A DNA stretch of 64,000 nt, taken from NCBI GenBank assembly GCA_035079385.1, contig JAVHKY010000082.1, forward strand, positions 868,001 through 932,000, given 5' to 3'. Both the position numbers and the translations under genes were made by a program. The notes under the pieces were generated by a model. It was given only the letters and a program-made list of their open reading frames with translations, had not been told where the DNA came from and did no database searches. The stretch is from Aspidiotus rigidus. Lineage: Eukaryota; Arthropoda; Insecta; Hemiptera; Diaspididae. This document shows positions 1-10,025 of this stretch, one piece after another (the stretch's first letter is position 1; each line of letters starts with the position of its first letter).

Positions 1-2
1 AT

Positions 3-640
3 ATTAATCGTATGGGAGGTATCAAATTCCCGAATCTGAACGACATCGCCTTAAAATTATGGTAGTAATGTGAAAAATTCAAACTGTTTTTGCGTCCTAT
101 ATTCGATCGGTAGATAACAATACGGCAGACGCAGAGTCGAGAAGAACTGAAACAGAGATAGAGTGCGAATTATCTCAGAAGGTCTTTACAAAAATTACCT
201 CCCAATTGGGGCATCCAAAGGTCGATTTATTCGCTTCTAGAAAAAACAACAAATGCGACAGGTACTTCTCTTGGAAATGCGATCCAGATACAGAAGCCGT
301 GGATGCCTTTACTATCCCTTGGACAGATGAAAACTTCTACGTCTTCCCCCCCCCCATTCTCACTGGTGCTAAGAACCATTCAAACAATCATACGAGAGAG
401 AGCAACGGGCATCCTGGTTGTACGGAACTGGCCAGGACAACCCTGGTTTCCGCTCTTCAAAGAACGACTCGCCTCTGAGCCAGTACTTCTTCAACCATCT
501 CACACCTTGCTTTTATCTGCCAACAGGACACCACATCCTCTAGCCGATCGGCTTTCCCTAGTGGCAGGGATTGTATCCGGGAAGCCCAAGCTAACCACCA
601 GAACCTGTGACCTCCAACCATTGAAATTCTTCTCGCGTCA
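3..640 (+). pseudogene. DIRS-like pol relic, RNase H segment
   Basis: Three frames are needed to read it. Frame 3 from position 3 reads INRMGGIKFPNLNDIA and ends at a TAG at 63-65. The next frame (from about 83) reads ASYIRSVDNNTADAESR and runs into VDLFASRKNNKCDRYFSW. At the C-run near 347-355 the frame changes again, to FSLVLRTIQTI, then VVRNWPGQPWFPLFKE and LLLSANRTPHPL. The YINRMGG-type start, the AD-ESR acidic motif and the VDLFASR-N-K block are typical of the RNase H and following domain of DIRS-class pol proteins. No intact ORF covers the domain. The poly-C tract is a likely slippage or sequencing-error site. Confidence 0.7.
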
Positions 641-655
641 ATTCAAAAGTCAACA

Positions 656-1975
656 ATGCAAACATACACACCAGCACTCAACAGATGGTAGAACTACTGC
701 GAGAGTAATTCTATCAATAAATATGCTCCATCCACTGACCAGATACTAAACTTTTTGTATCACGAATTCTGCTCAGGCGTCTCATACAGCACACTCAACT
801 GCACAAAATCAGCCATATCTGTTGAGTAGCAACAGTGTTCCACTGTTCCTCCTTTACTTCACGCAAGCTCATCATCGCTCATCATCAACTGAATACTTAA
901 TAATATATGGTTAGTAGAAATACCATCCTCGTCGTTACGGTTCAACCGAGACTGTGTACGTTCTGAAGTTTAATTTGTGAACTATTTTTTACGGTTGAAA
1001 AAAATCGACTATTTTTATCAACTTTCCCAACAATATCACTGATTACCAGTTCCGCCTGCCGGGAAAACTTAGTAATAAATCGGTTTTTTACAGGAGTCGC
1101 GAATTTGAGGCCGGCACAACCTAAATACAATATTACATGGGACCCCCAGTGTGTCTTGCGTTACTTCAAGAACCAATCAACCAAAACTTCAACAATGTCC
1201 TTAGGTACGGTATCAAAAAAACTCATAACCTTGCTGGCGCTCACAACGGGACAACGGCTTCAAACTCTCAGCTTGATAAAAGTTCAGATAGGTATTGGAA
1301 TATCATTTTAAGATGACTCGCGCTAACGAAGACGCACGAACGTCCGAGCACACGAAGATGATTATACGAGGGAGAATAACTACCCTCCGAGTCAGGTGTG
1401 AGAACGTAGTCTATTATGTACGACGTGTATTAGATGTTCTAGATTGACTACGAATAAAACGAGTGTTGACATCTATCTTGTGTTGTTTAATTTACTGTTT
1501 AAATTTATATTTCGTACTGAGATCCGATCCAGAACCTCTATTGTCCATAGCAGAACATACAACAAATGGCAGACAAAATATTAGTTTTCGTCCCTGATCG
1601 AGTGAAAACGTCAGGAAGAGGAAGGACGCAACCCCTTCTTACCCTGCCATTTTTTCAAGACCCATTATCCATTACCTAAACATTACGCAACAGTGACGCA
1701 ACTCAATAAATGATCTCTTCATTACGACAAACACCTCAACACGTCGGGTATCCACTTCAACGCTTAGCAGATGGGTAAAAGAAACTTTACTAGTAAGCGG
1801 AGTGGATAGCCAATTTAAGCCTCATAGCACTCGGCATGCATCAACGTCGCGGCTGCCCAAAGAGGAGGGTTGTCTTCAGATGTCATCATGAAGGCTGCAG
1901 GCTGGACCAAAAAGTCGCAAACATTCGCACGTTTTTATAATCGACCCGTCATCTCGGAACAAGCCAATTTTGCCT
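656..1975 (+). pseudogene. DIRS-like tyrosine recombinase relic
   Basis: The N-terminal SAM-like part reads NYCESNSINKYAPSTDQILNF then SYSTLNCTKSAIS (about 680-820, with one in-frame TAG). After unrelated sequence it resumes as PAQPKYNITWDP at about 1100. Catalytic box I (LLALTTGQRLQTL; Arg codon about 1255) follows. Further on are ILVFVPDRVKTSGRGRTQPL (from about 1580), box II HSTRHAST (His codon 1823-1825, Arg codon 1832-1834) and the nucleophile tyrosine in FARFYNRPV (Tyr codon 1936-1938). The R, H-xx-R and Y residues are thus all still legible, but in different frames. In living elements this enzyme resolves the circular cDNA into the genome. This copy cannot make it. Confidence 0.7.
1316..1565. 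other. Unrelated ~250 bp block splitting the recombinase relic
   Basis: Recombinase homology stops just after LSLIKV (about 1290-1310) and resumes at about 1575. Related proteins have only a short loop there, so this block is probably an insertion. It starts near a TG (1313) and ends near CA (about 1563), as a small solo LTR might. I see no target-site duplication, so its identity is open. Confidence 0.35.
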
Positions 1976-2254
1976 CAACGGTCCTCAATAGGAGAAGAAG
2001 AAATTGATTATTACAAACGTAGGTCAGTTGACCATTGAAAAAATTTTTTGTTAAAAAAGATTGTCAGAAGCATTTGAATATTATAAAAAATATTTCTGTT
2101 GAAAAGAAGAAATAAAAACACGTAGTTCAAACATACTTTATAATTTCTCGCTGTCCCTCATTCTCCTATTACCCGAGATCTTTCAGTTGTTTCACAGCTT
2201 CTGTTATCGAATAACTCGAGGTATTGCTGTGAGCGCTTTGAACATCTACATGTG

Positions 2255-2355
2255 TGTTCTGCTTGGAGGAGGCATAAAATACAATTGTACAATTGAACAA
2301 ACTTACCTGGTGAAGTTCAATTGAAATTGTATGAAGGCCTCCTCCAAGCAGAACA
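2255..2355 (+). repeat. 101-bp terminal-inverted-repeat element, copy 1 (MITE-like)
   Basis: It begins TGTTCTGCTTGGAGGAGG and ends with the reverse complement of that 18-mer, so the whole unit is a small inverted-terminal-repeat element. No coding capacity. Its right part is repeated in inverted orientation at 2541-2609. Confidence 0.7.
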
Positions 2356-2540
2356 GTCCCTCCGCTTCACTATTAAAATAGAGGTAACTCCCCACCCTCG
2401 AGCACTCCCTCACAGCAATTATTCACTTTGAAGAATGAAGAATAGCGTAGCGTAGTTGATAGTGGATAGGGTCGAGATGATTCTTTTTTCGCTTCAAAAT
2501 TGTGGCTGCACTGCACTGACGTGAGATACTACATGATGTG

Positions 2541-2609
2541 TGTTCTGCTTGGAGGAGGCCTTCATACAATTTCAATTGAACTTCACCAGGTAAGTTTGTT
2601 CAATTGTAC
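2541..2609 (-). repeat. Truncated inverted copy of the 101-bp element
   Basis: It starts with the same 18-mer (TGTTCTGCTTGGAGGAGG) but continues as the reverse complement of the 2255-2355 copy until CAATTGTAC, where similarity ends. Two head-to-head copies lie 185 bp apart. Confidence 0.65.
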
Positions 2610-4694
2610 GATTCATTCGTAAAGGCTCTAGCCGGGTAACAATGATCATCCGGCCCTAGTCGGGAATCTCCAATTCAACTGATCGGATGTTATCGGAACT
2701 CTTATTTCCAAATTTTCAGCACCTTTATAAGTCTATTCAATCCTCCGTGATATTTAAAACTGTATATTTTACTATAAAAATTCTACAGCTCGTAATTTTC
2801 GATGAATCCTTTTGTGCTCTGGAAGAAAAATGAATCATATACCAAGAGCCATTCATGATAATTTTTTCCAACGAGAAAAAGAAAAAAAGAAAATCATATA
2901 AATTTCGAGTTGAAAAATTTTGTTGAAGTATGTTGTTACAGAGGGGCCAAACTGTAAAAAATATTTATGAATAATTATTGGACGCTAAAAAGAAAGCGAC
3001 AAGTTTGATTTCTGACGTGTGAAATACAGCTTCAGTAGCGTAGCTATTTCCGTCTGTCTGAGAAATGTTCTCCAGCGAGGATTGAAAATCTGAAGGATGG
3101 GTTTGGACGTATGTTTTTTGAGAACCTAGAAAGTTTCTTCACATTTTTCCGTTTTTATCTGTCCATTCGATAGGACGCTTTTCTTCTTTGGCTCCTGAAT
3201 TGTGTAAGAAGTTCTGATAGCAAACTTGTGTATTATCTTCACAATAAAAACTGAAGGTACTGATATAACGCTGCCAACATTTTTCACAGTCTTGGGAGGT
3301 ATGATATTTATACGAGTAAGAACGCTTCAATGTCCTTAAAAGCAGGGCGAATTCTTCCGTTTTAAATTTTGTTTCCAAGTTGCACGACTTTGGGATAAAA
3401 AAATCATATTTGCAGGTGTTCAATTTAAATTTGAATCTCTCTATGATAGAACGGTTTTGAGTATTTTGAGATGAGCCTGGATAAAATCACCGTACACGTA
3501 TATATGTCGTCCAAATAAGTATTATATTATACGAGTGTCATTCCTCGGAAAATAATATCTTCAAAAATATTATGCATTGCGCTCGTTACTCATTGTCTGC
3601 TGTTGATGAATCCCATAGGCATTTTACTTGTACAATATTGGTAATGTGTCCTAATGAAGTCAAAACGGAACGCTGTATTTTTTTTTTTCCGGATATTTGT
3701 CAAAAAGATCAAACCGATCTTTTGTTTTTGTTTGAAAGTAATTCAGAGCGTTTCGCGTGCAATATGTCGTTGTCCACCTCATTCGTTTTTTTGCTCGTTC
3801 GTTGCCTGTGTGAACGAACGCGGACTAGTAACGTTGCATCGCTGTTGTTGATTTTGCATAGGTGGCCTTCACAGGCGACCTCCGTTGTTGCCGAAATATT
3901 GGTTAAATAATCTAGTCTTCAGATTACTATCTATAACCATCCTAAGAATAATGACTTTCTTTTTTTTAAATTACGTATTGTATATTACGTTTGGCTTCTG
4001 TGAAGGGGATTGCTAATTCCGCGGCGTGAGTTATCTGGATGGAAAAGCATTACAATTACCAGGCCGATAATAAGTGTACGGAGATGGATTTCTGGGGTAA
4101 ATGTTTCCAAGGAATGACAGAGGGATTTGAGGGATAACGTTATTTTGCTGAGAAAAAAAAAATAAATATATGATGGAACCTTTTTTTTTTTTTCTTTCTT
4201 CTCTCTTTTCTCGGGCTTAACTTTAAATGGGGCTTGTTTTCTACTGATTCAATTTTTAATCTCTTTTAGCACCAGTGAGATCTCTGTATCATCATCTTGA
4301 GGTAACGGTGACTTATCCAACTACCTTCAAATTCCTTACATATATGTAAACGATTCTACTCGTCGAGACGATTCTAAAAATATATACTTTTAAATGAGTA
4401 AACGATTCTTTTGCTGAGAAATTGTTGAACGAATTTGCGCGAAATCGACGAATCTCAGGATGCTATACGTATTACGCAAGCGTGTAATATGACGAGAATG
4501 TTTTAAGGTACCTACTGCGGGAGCGACCACTGATGTTGCATGGAGTGATGCAGCTGCTTCAGAGCGAAATAAATATTATGTTTCTTTCACCAATCCACTT
4601 GTAAGGCAGGCTGGGGTCTGCGCCCCCCTTTGTTGTTTCGGTAATTGACAAATGAAAAAATGACGGCTTCCTTAACGAAGTTAAACGAGGAACG
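2610..4694. other. No gene recognised; AT-rich with homopolymer runs
   Basis: About 2.1 kb of AT-rich DNA with poly-A and poly-T runs (for example near 4147-4192). Short open frames such as 3139-3423 (minus) and 3572-3910 (plus) have no recognisable motif and no supporting start context. Confidence 0.5.
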
Positions 4695-5191
4695 CAGGGA
4701 ACCTGTTTTATGATTCGAATGAGATTTGGTATTGAAAATTCAAGGAAGCCTAGATTTGGAGAAAGGTAGTAAAAAGAAGGCCTAGACCAACTCCAAATTT
4801 TTCTAAGTCCCCCTCCTATCATATATAGCTCGAGAGTCGAAATTTTTTCTAAGTCCCTCTCCTATCACATATGGCTCGAGAGTCGAAATTTTTCCAAGTC
4901 CCCCTTCTATCATATATGGCTCGAGAGTCGAAATTTTTCCAAGTCCCCCTTCTATCATATATGGCTCGAGAGTCGAAATTTTTCTAAGTCCCTCTCCTAT
5001 CATATATGGCTCGAGAGTCGAAATTTTTCTAAGTCCCCCTTCTATCATATATAGCTCGAAATTTTTCTAAGTCCTTTTCCTATCATATATGGCTCGAGGG
5101 TCGAAATTTTTCCAAGTTTTTCGCTGGACGGCGGACGGCGGACGGCGCACGGCAGATTTCTCAAATAGCCCCCCATAAAACAGGTTCCCTG
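4695..5191. mobile_element. ~497-bp inverted-repeat element carrying a minisatellite
   Basis: CAGGGAACCTGTTTTATG at 4695-4712 is exactly the reverse complement of 5174-5191. These 18-bp inverted repeats enclose unrelated sequence (4713-4790), a 45-bp tandem repeat (about 4796-5120) and a short GGACGGC-type run (about 5129-5150). There is no transposase, so if mobile it is non-autonomous. A clear target duplication is not visible, so the outer ends are uncertain. Confidence 0.55.
4796..5120 (+). repeat. 45-bp minisatellite, about 7 copies
   Basis: The word CTCGAGAGTCG recurs at 4829, 4875, 4920, 4965 and 5010, with variants at 5055 and 5093, so the period is 45 bp. One spacing is shortened to 38 bp by a 7-bp deletion. 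The consensus combines AAGTCCCCCT, CTATCATATATGGCTCGAG and AGTCGAAATTTTTC. The open frames across it are by-products of the repeat. Confidence 0.9.
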
Positions 5192-5923
5192 TTAAAAATG
5201 CAGGCGGGATATAAAGTAGTTTGTTATAATAAGCCGGAATTGAAATATCTCTTTTCACCCTTCTCAATCACGTATTATTCGTAACACCATAACACCTTTC
5301 AAACAGGCTGAACGGAGAAAGAGAAACCTGAACCAATTCACTCACGAACTGCCACCGCAAGCCACCCGGCGACGAACGACTACGTCCCTTCCTTTTTGTA
5401 TATTATACACCCTGGTTTTTAGTTATACCTGTAGCTGTAGTTTTTGTTAGATTCATGCGCTCTATGTATGTTTTTTCCTAATTAAATACTATGTAATCGT
5501 ATCACCTTGTGTCACCCTTTTTTAAGATTTTAATACCAATATTACGGAGTTTTACTCCAAACACAGGCTGCCATCCATCATTTGTTAGGAACGTGTACTT
5601 CATACAAATAACCAGTTCATTGGCCGCGACGATGCGATGTCATGCCTTGTTTAATCGTAGGTTTTCGTCGCTTCGTCGTAACCCGTCGACCGCGTGCGAG
5701 GGTCATGTCGCTTCTCACCGTCGCAGGTAGTTCGTCCTTTTCCTACTATAAATATTCCGTAGCTCTTTGTTTCGCTTGCGTGTATATGTGTATCCTGAAA
5801 TTTGTCAATTTTTGGCAACTTTTTTTGACGATTTCTCAGCAAAAAAATGGTTTACTCATGTAGAAGTATATATTTTGTAGAATTGTCTCGACAGTAGAAT
5901 TGTTTACATATAATATATAAGGA
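5192..5923. other. No gene recognised
   Basis: Mixed-composition sequence with a few overlapping short open frames on both strands (5509-5863). None has a recognisable domain. Confidence 0.5.
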
Positions 5924-6600
5924 ACTAGCGGTTGGTGGTGCGCCTCTGGCGCGCCTAACCGCCAGCTGTGTGTTGAGTAGATATCAGTGTTTTGTAAATA
6001 CTTATTTGGATTTTAACAGTAAGAGCTGACGTGACAGGTAAGGGCTGTATATTGCAGCAAAAAACGGACTAATTCATCAATATTTTACCAGTCGCAATGA
6101 TTAAGGAAATAGATGGCCAGTAAGTAAAAAGCCTGCCATACCCTTGAAGCATTTCATCAGAGGCATGAGACGCACTCAGTCGTCTCCTACATGAGAAACC
6201 TGATGTAATTTTCCAAATTCTTATTCAAACCCAGTACCTTTTATTAGGTGGTTTCAAAGTCTGACAACGAAATTTATTTGCTGCATAGTTACTTGTATCA
6301 CAAAAGAAGAGCAAATTTTCAAGAAATCATTTGACATAAACGTCTCCTTTTAAAATCGAAAATTGGATATGTAAAACTTGTATGGTATCTATAGATTCAT
6401 CCAGAGCAAGCGGTTTAAATACTCTCTCTGTGTGAACCAATAGTTCCCAAAATTCCTCCTAAAAATCTGGGGTTGGGCTCATTCGGAAGGAAATTACATG
6501 GGCTACAATTTTGATTATCTTCAATTTTTCATAAAAATGAGTTATACTTGGGTTATCATGATAATCCAATTTTCAAAACTGCGCCGCTCAACGCGTTTGA
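5924..6600 (+). mobile_element. Dispersed repeat family, copy 1 (5' end ACTAGCGGTTGG)
   Basis: It matches 11083-11830 along its length: the GC-rich start with the GGCGCGCC palindrome, then GTGTTGAGTAGATATC, a middle segment, and the block from TTCCTCCTAAAAATCTGG through ATAAAAATGAGTTATAC to CTCAACGCG. Similarity fades after about 6600, so this copy lacks the 3' end seen in copy 2. There is no coding capacity. Class not determined (non-autonomous). Confidence 0.65.
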
Positions 6601-7696
6601 ACGGTTGGAACAACGCGCGTGCGCGTACGTCTACTCGTAAGGTACAGCGAGAAGCAGTTTCAGTACTCGATAATCCCTATTTTTTCCTAATTTTTTCGCC
6701 CCTTACTCACCTTAAGGAGTCAGAACGTCGAAATTCATTTGTGGTGAATAAACATTACCGTGGCGGACGTTTTCTCTTCGTCTGAGAGGCATACCATAAG
6801 ATTTTTAGCGCGCCGGCAGGTGGCAAGACTGAATAATGTAAAAAAGGTATTTTATCAAATTTGAAAGAGAGTGTAATCGGTTGAACGGAAGGATACGTAC
6901 ACGCACGTCGTTTGTGGCGAAGTAAAAAAGAAATCAAAGAAAACGTGGAGCATTGCCGAGCTCATATTATTATGTTTGTTATTTTTTTTCGTCGATCATC
7001 CTTATTGGATAATCGGAAATTCCTTCATGAGAATGGTCATGTCATACAAGATGGAATAACGTTAATGGAACACCGACGGATGCGAATGTGATGAGGAGAA
7101 ATCCATACCAATGTGACGAGTTACCATTGCCAAAGTTGCACATCATACACGGAGAAAACGTCTTCCACGGTAACGTACAGCCGACTTTATTATTATGATT
7201 CGATCAGATTTCGAGGCGTCTCTCATCTCCATCGCCGCCAAAGCGGGAGCAGACTTATGTCGCCAGTGGTCAAATATATTTCGTTTTATACTTACGCGCA
7301 ATGGTGTCCAATTTGTGATTATTAATTGTATAGGTACAGGTGAGCACTCGGGTATCATTTCGATAGGGAGGAATTTTTTTATAAATAGGTTATTTCTTCG
7401 AAAGTGTGCCCACCCCTCTAGAGCGTGAGAAATACAGGCAATTGTATAGTGAAAAGCATACACCCAGGTTCCGCGCCTTATTAAAACGTAATGCCGCGTG
7501 TACTCAAAATTTGGCACGACACATTCAGAAACCTGACCCAAATAATAAAAAAATTTTCAAAAGAAATTTCAAATCGATAGGCGAAGGCGTTCGAAAGTTA
7601 TGGACAAACATACAGATATATACACAGACAAACATACTACATTATATTTTGGATTTGGAGGCTCACTTCATTTTCCCATGAATCACACTACCCAAT
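6601..7696. other. No gene recognised
   Basis: A 132-codon minus-strand open frame (7143-7541) overlaps three plus-strand ones. None has a recognised domain and I do not call it a gene. Sequence just before 7680 is AT-rich and runs into satellite monomers. Confidence 0.45.
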
Positions 7697-8035
7697 ATAA
7701 AATTCGTAATCTGCGTTAAATTTCGGTTAGGATAGGACTATTGGGTACAATTTTTAGTCGCCGGAGATTTTCTTCTGGTGAAAATTCAGTTTTCACAGAG
7801 GGCAATAATTTCGAATTTTCGAAATTGTGATTTGTGGTCAAGTTTTTCAGCCGAAAGGATATGAAATTCGTAATCTGCGTTAAATTTCGGTTAGGATAGG
7901 ACTATTGGGTACAACTTTTAGTCGCCGGAGATTTTTTTCTGATGAAAATTCAGTTTTCACAAAGGGCAATAATTTCGAATTTTCGAAATTGTGATTCGTA
8001 GTCAAGTTTTTCTGCTGAATCATCATGAAATTCGT
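7697..8035 (+). repeat. Two dispersed satellite A monomers (165 bp)
   Basis: Two consecutive copies of the A monomer of the right-hand array, recognised by AAATTCGTAATCTGCGTTAA, CGGTTAGGATAGGACTATTG and TTTTTAGTCGCCGGAGAT. The step between copies is 165 bp. They lie about 19 kb from the main array, in the same orientation. Confidence 0.9.
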
Positions 8036-8045
8036 ATGGTATATT

Positions 8046-8108
8046 AGGCTTAGTATAATTAAGGCTAGGCTTAGTATAATTAAGGCTAGGCTTAGTATAA
8101 TTAAGGCT
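8046..8108 (+). repeat. 21-bp tandem repeat, 3 copies
   Basis: The word AGGCTTAGTATAATTAAGGC recurs at 8046, 8067 and 8088, immediately after the A-monomer pair. Confidence 0.9.
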
Positions 8109-8679
8109 AAGGTTTGAAATCTTCCAGGATTTTTATTACAGGCCTAGAATTATCGAATATTAGGCCTATTATAATGAAAGCCAAAGTTCAAGGTGTACAA
8201 AACCAATTGAAATTGTTTTGTAAATGCAACGCGGAATTTATCCTTCAAAAAGACAAGACTTAGTCGCCATGTGCCCCAGTATCCTGGTCTTGTGTTTTTT
8301 TTTTCTCGTTGATTGTTACGGGAAGGAAATTGATTTTTTAATTTTTTTCAAAAGATCTAGAGCTTCTTTTCCTACCCAGATATAAAGCTCAAGAGATCTA
8401 GATTTTTTCTATGTCAAGATCTGGAAACCAAGAGATCCGTAACTTTGTTCCACTCAGATCTGGGACCTGACAGACTTAATACATACGGTAGATATATTCC
8501 CATTATTGAAGTATCAAGAAGAAGAAACTTTTTCAAAGACTGAATAAAAATACATAATATGCAAAAATAAAATCATATGTGAAACAGAATATGAATACAT
8601 GCAGTATTAATCAAACGATATACATTATCATCAATATTGATCGAAAGACACAATACTTACGTGCGGGGGTAATATTAAA
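8109..8679. other. No gene recognised
   Basis: AT-rich. Several AGATCT-containing words recur at 8350-8465 (AAGATCTAGAGC, AGATCTAGATT, AAGATCTGG), a loose cluster with no clear period. Confidence 0.4.
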
Positions 8680-8927
8680 GGAGGGGGGTTGTTGGTAAAT
8701 GAAAAACTCAAGGGAATAATTTGATCACCTCGTCGGGATCCGAACTCAAGACCTTTCGCTTGCCGGGTGACTGCTCTAACCGCTGAAATCTTCCACGAAT
8801 TTTTCCAATTACCAACGACGAGAACTAGTACGTCAGTCGCCCGGCAAGCGAAAGGTTTCGGGTTCGGATCCCGACGAGGAGATCAAATTTTTCGCTTGAG
8901 TTTTCCATTTACCAACAACCCCCCTCC
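8680..8927. repeat. Head-to-head inverted repeat of a tRNA-like sequence
   Basis: Arms 8680-8773 and 8834-8927 (94 bp each) are inverted copies with a handful of mismatches, around a 60-bp spacer. Each arm, read towards its outer end, has CCCGGCAAGCGAAAGGT followed by a tRNA B-box-like GTTCGGATCCCGACGAGG. The minus-strand reading of the left arm also has a D-arm/A-box-like AGCGGTTAGAGCAG upstream. The layout resembles a tRNA body (D arm, anticodon arm, T arm) without a full acceptor stem. It suggests a tRNA-derived SINE or tRNA pseudogene duplicated as a palindrome, not a working tRNA. Confidence 0.6.
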
Positions 8928-9630
8928 ATCAATATTGATGTTCAAAGACTATCTTGGTCACTTTTGACGAGGACTGTACGAAATTAAAATTTGCCAGGAA
9001 AAAATAAAATGTTGAGAAACAGAGAATATATTATATCTTGAGTGACGTCACAACACATTTTTTAGATGTGATTTTTTTTTCTTTTCCGCGATTGCATAGG
9101 GGCTCTCGCCTTGCCAGAGACAAGACTGTAACAAAGGCTTTAGTCGTGTGAGAGTGAATATTATGCTTATAGTAATCTATATTATCTGTACTATACCTCA
9201 GTACATAAGGTGAAACATTTCCCATGCACCATATAGAACAGTAAATATCTCCTGAATCTTCCAACTGAAATTGATCTAGCCTAGAAAAACTCCTATAATA
9301 TCAAGCCCAGACAACAAATTCTTGTAACCTCGGTTGATGACGTTGTACCGAGTCCAGACCCTGTTTTCAAGTTCCTCCTCATATACATTATAAGAATAGC
9401 TCAAAGCTCAAAAATATTTCAAGTCTCTGAATATTTCCTCAAAAATGATGACGTTACAAAAGTTGGATAGCTTAAGAGTTGAAATTTGTAAAGTCCTTTT
9501 GGTCCAAAGTTGGACGCCAACAGGCTCGCGCTTGTTCTGTCACCATTCGACGGCCTGTTAAGAAAACATTGTAAGTCCGATTTTGGTAAAACATGAGATT
9601 GTGACGTTCTACCAGTCACCAAATATCTCC
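8928..9630. other. No gene recognised; diverged 45-bp family at 9365-9480
   Basis: Mostly unassigned. Words at 9365-9480 (TTCAAGTTCCTCCTCATATA, AGCTCAAAAATATTTCAAGT) resemble the 45-bp minisatellite. A segment at about 9546-9590 is the inverted counterpart of 10396-10433 (both hold ACTTACAATG and CTTAAxAGGCCGTC). Confidence 0.4.
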
Positions 9631-10025
9631 TGACACCGATAATAAAGAACAATTACGAAAACCGAGCTTTATTACTGGTACCGCAAGTACAACACTTCTA
9701 AACACCGTTAAACTGTAACACAATCGCGTTAAAGAACGAGAACACGTTAACTATCGCTTTCAAGATTACAACTGAATCGCTTTATCGGGTTGCTGCCGGC
9801 TATTTATAGTCTCACCCTTATTTCCGGAATTCTCGAGATTTCTTCTAGAACGGCAAACAGGTTATGCAAGAGTCCTTACAATCAATCGAGCACGTTCTAG
9901 GTTGTTCAAGCGTATTTGGGGGAAGTAGTTAAGCGATAAGTACGCTTCCTTGCGGCGTCTGCTATTATTAAAAGTTTAGCGGCATGTGCAAGCTGGTGCT
10001 TGCGCCTTCATAGCAGAACGCCACA
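9631..10025 (-). mobile_element. LTR-like block, possibly a solo LTR (395 bp)
   Basis: Read on the minus strand it starts TGTGGCGTTCTGC and ends CGGTGTCA (TG...CA). It contains a TATA-like CTATAAATAG and, downstream, an AATAAA signal (in CAGTAATAAAGCTCGG), which is the promoter and poly(A) layout of an LTR. Directly beyond the end is GGAGATATTTGGTGACTGG, which could hold a TGG-type primer-binding site. No partner LTR, gag or pol is present and I see no target duplication. A decayed LTR fragment is the best reading; a promoter-like unique sequence is the alternative. Confidence 0.45.

Larger units (their letters stand above)
1..1990 (+). mobile_element. Decayed DIRS-like (tyrosine-recombinase) retrotransposon, 5' part outside window
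   Basis: Conceptual translation across several frames gives the order expected of the 3' half of a DIRS-class retrotransposon: an RNase H segment (INRMGG, ASYIRS, TADAESR, VDLFASR) and then a tyrosine recombinase (LLALTTGQR, HSTRHAST, FARFYNRP). The reverse transcriptase that should lie upstream is outside the window. Several frameshifts, in-frame stops and at least two non-homologous stretches (about 840-1095 and 1316-1565) show it is dead. DIRS elements integrate with a recombinase instead of a DDE integrase and have no LTRs of the usual type. Assignment to DIRS rather than Ngaro or PAT rests on motif memory only. Confidence 0.75.

Noticed and set aside
7143..7541. 132-codon minus-strand open frame
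   Set aside because: Overlapped by three plus-strand frames, no recognisable domain, and no supporting context in a transposon-rich region.
8749..8870. A functional tRNA gene
   Set aside because: No complete acceptor stem or clean anticodon stem can be folded by eye, and the B box deviates from GGTTCGA. The duplicated palindrome fits a SINE or pseudogene better.
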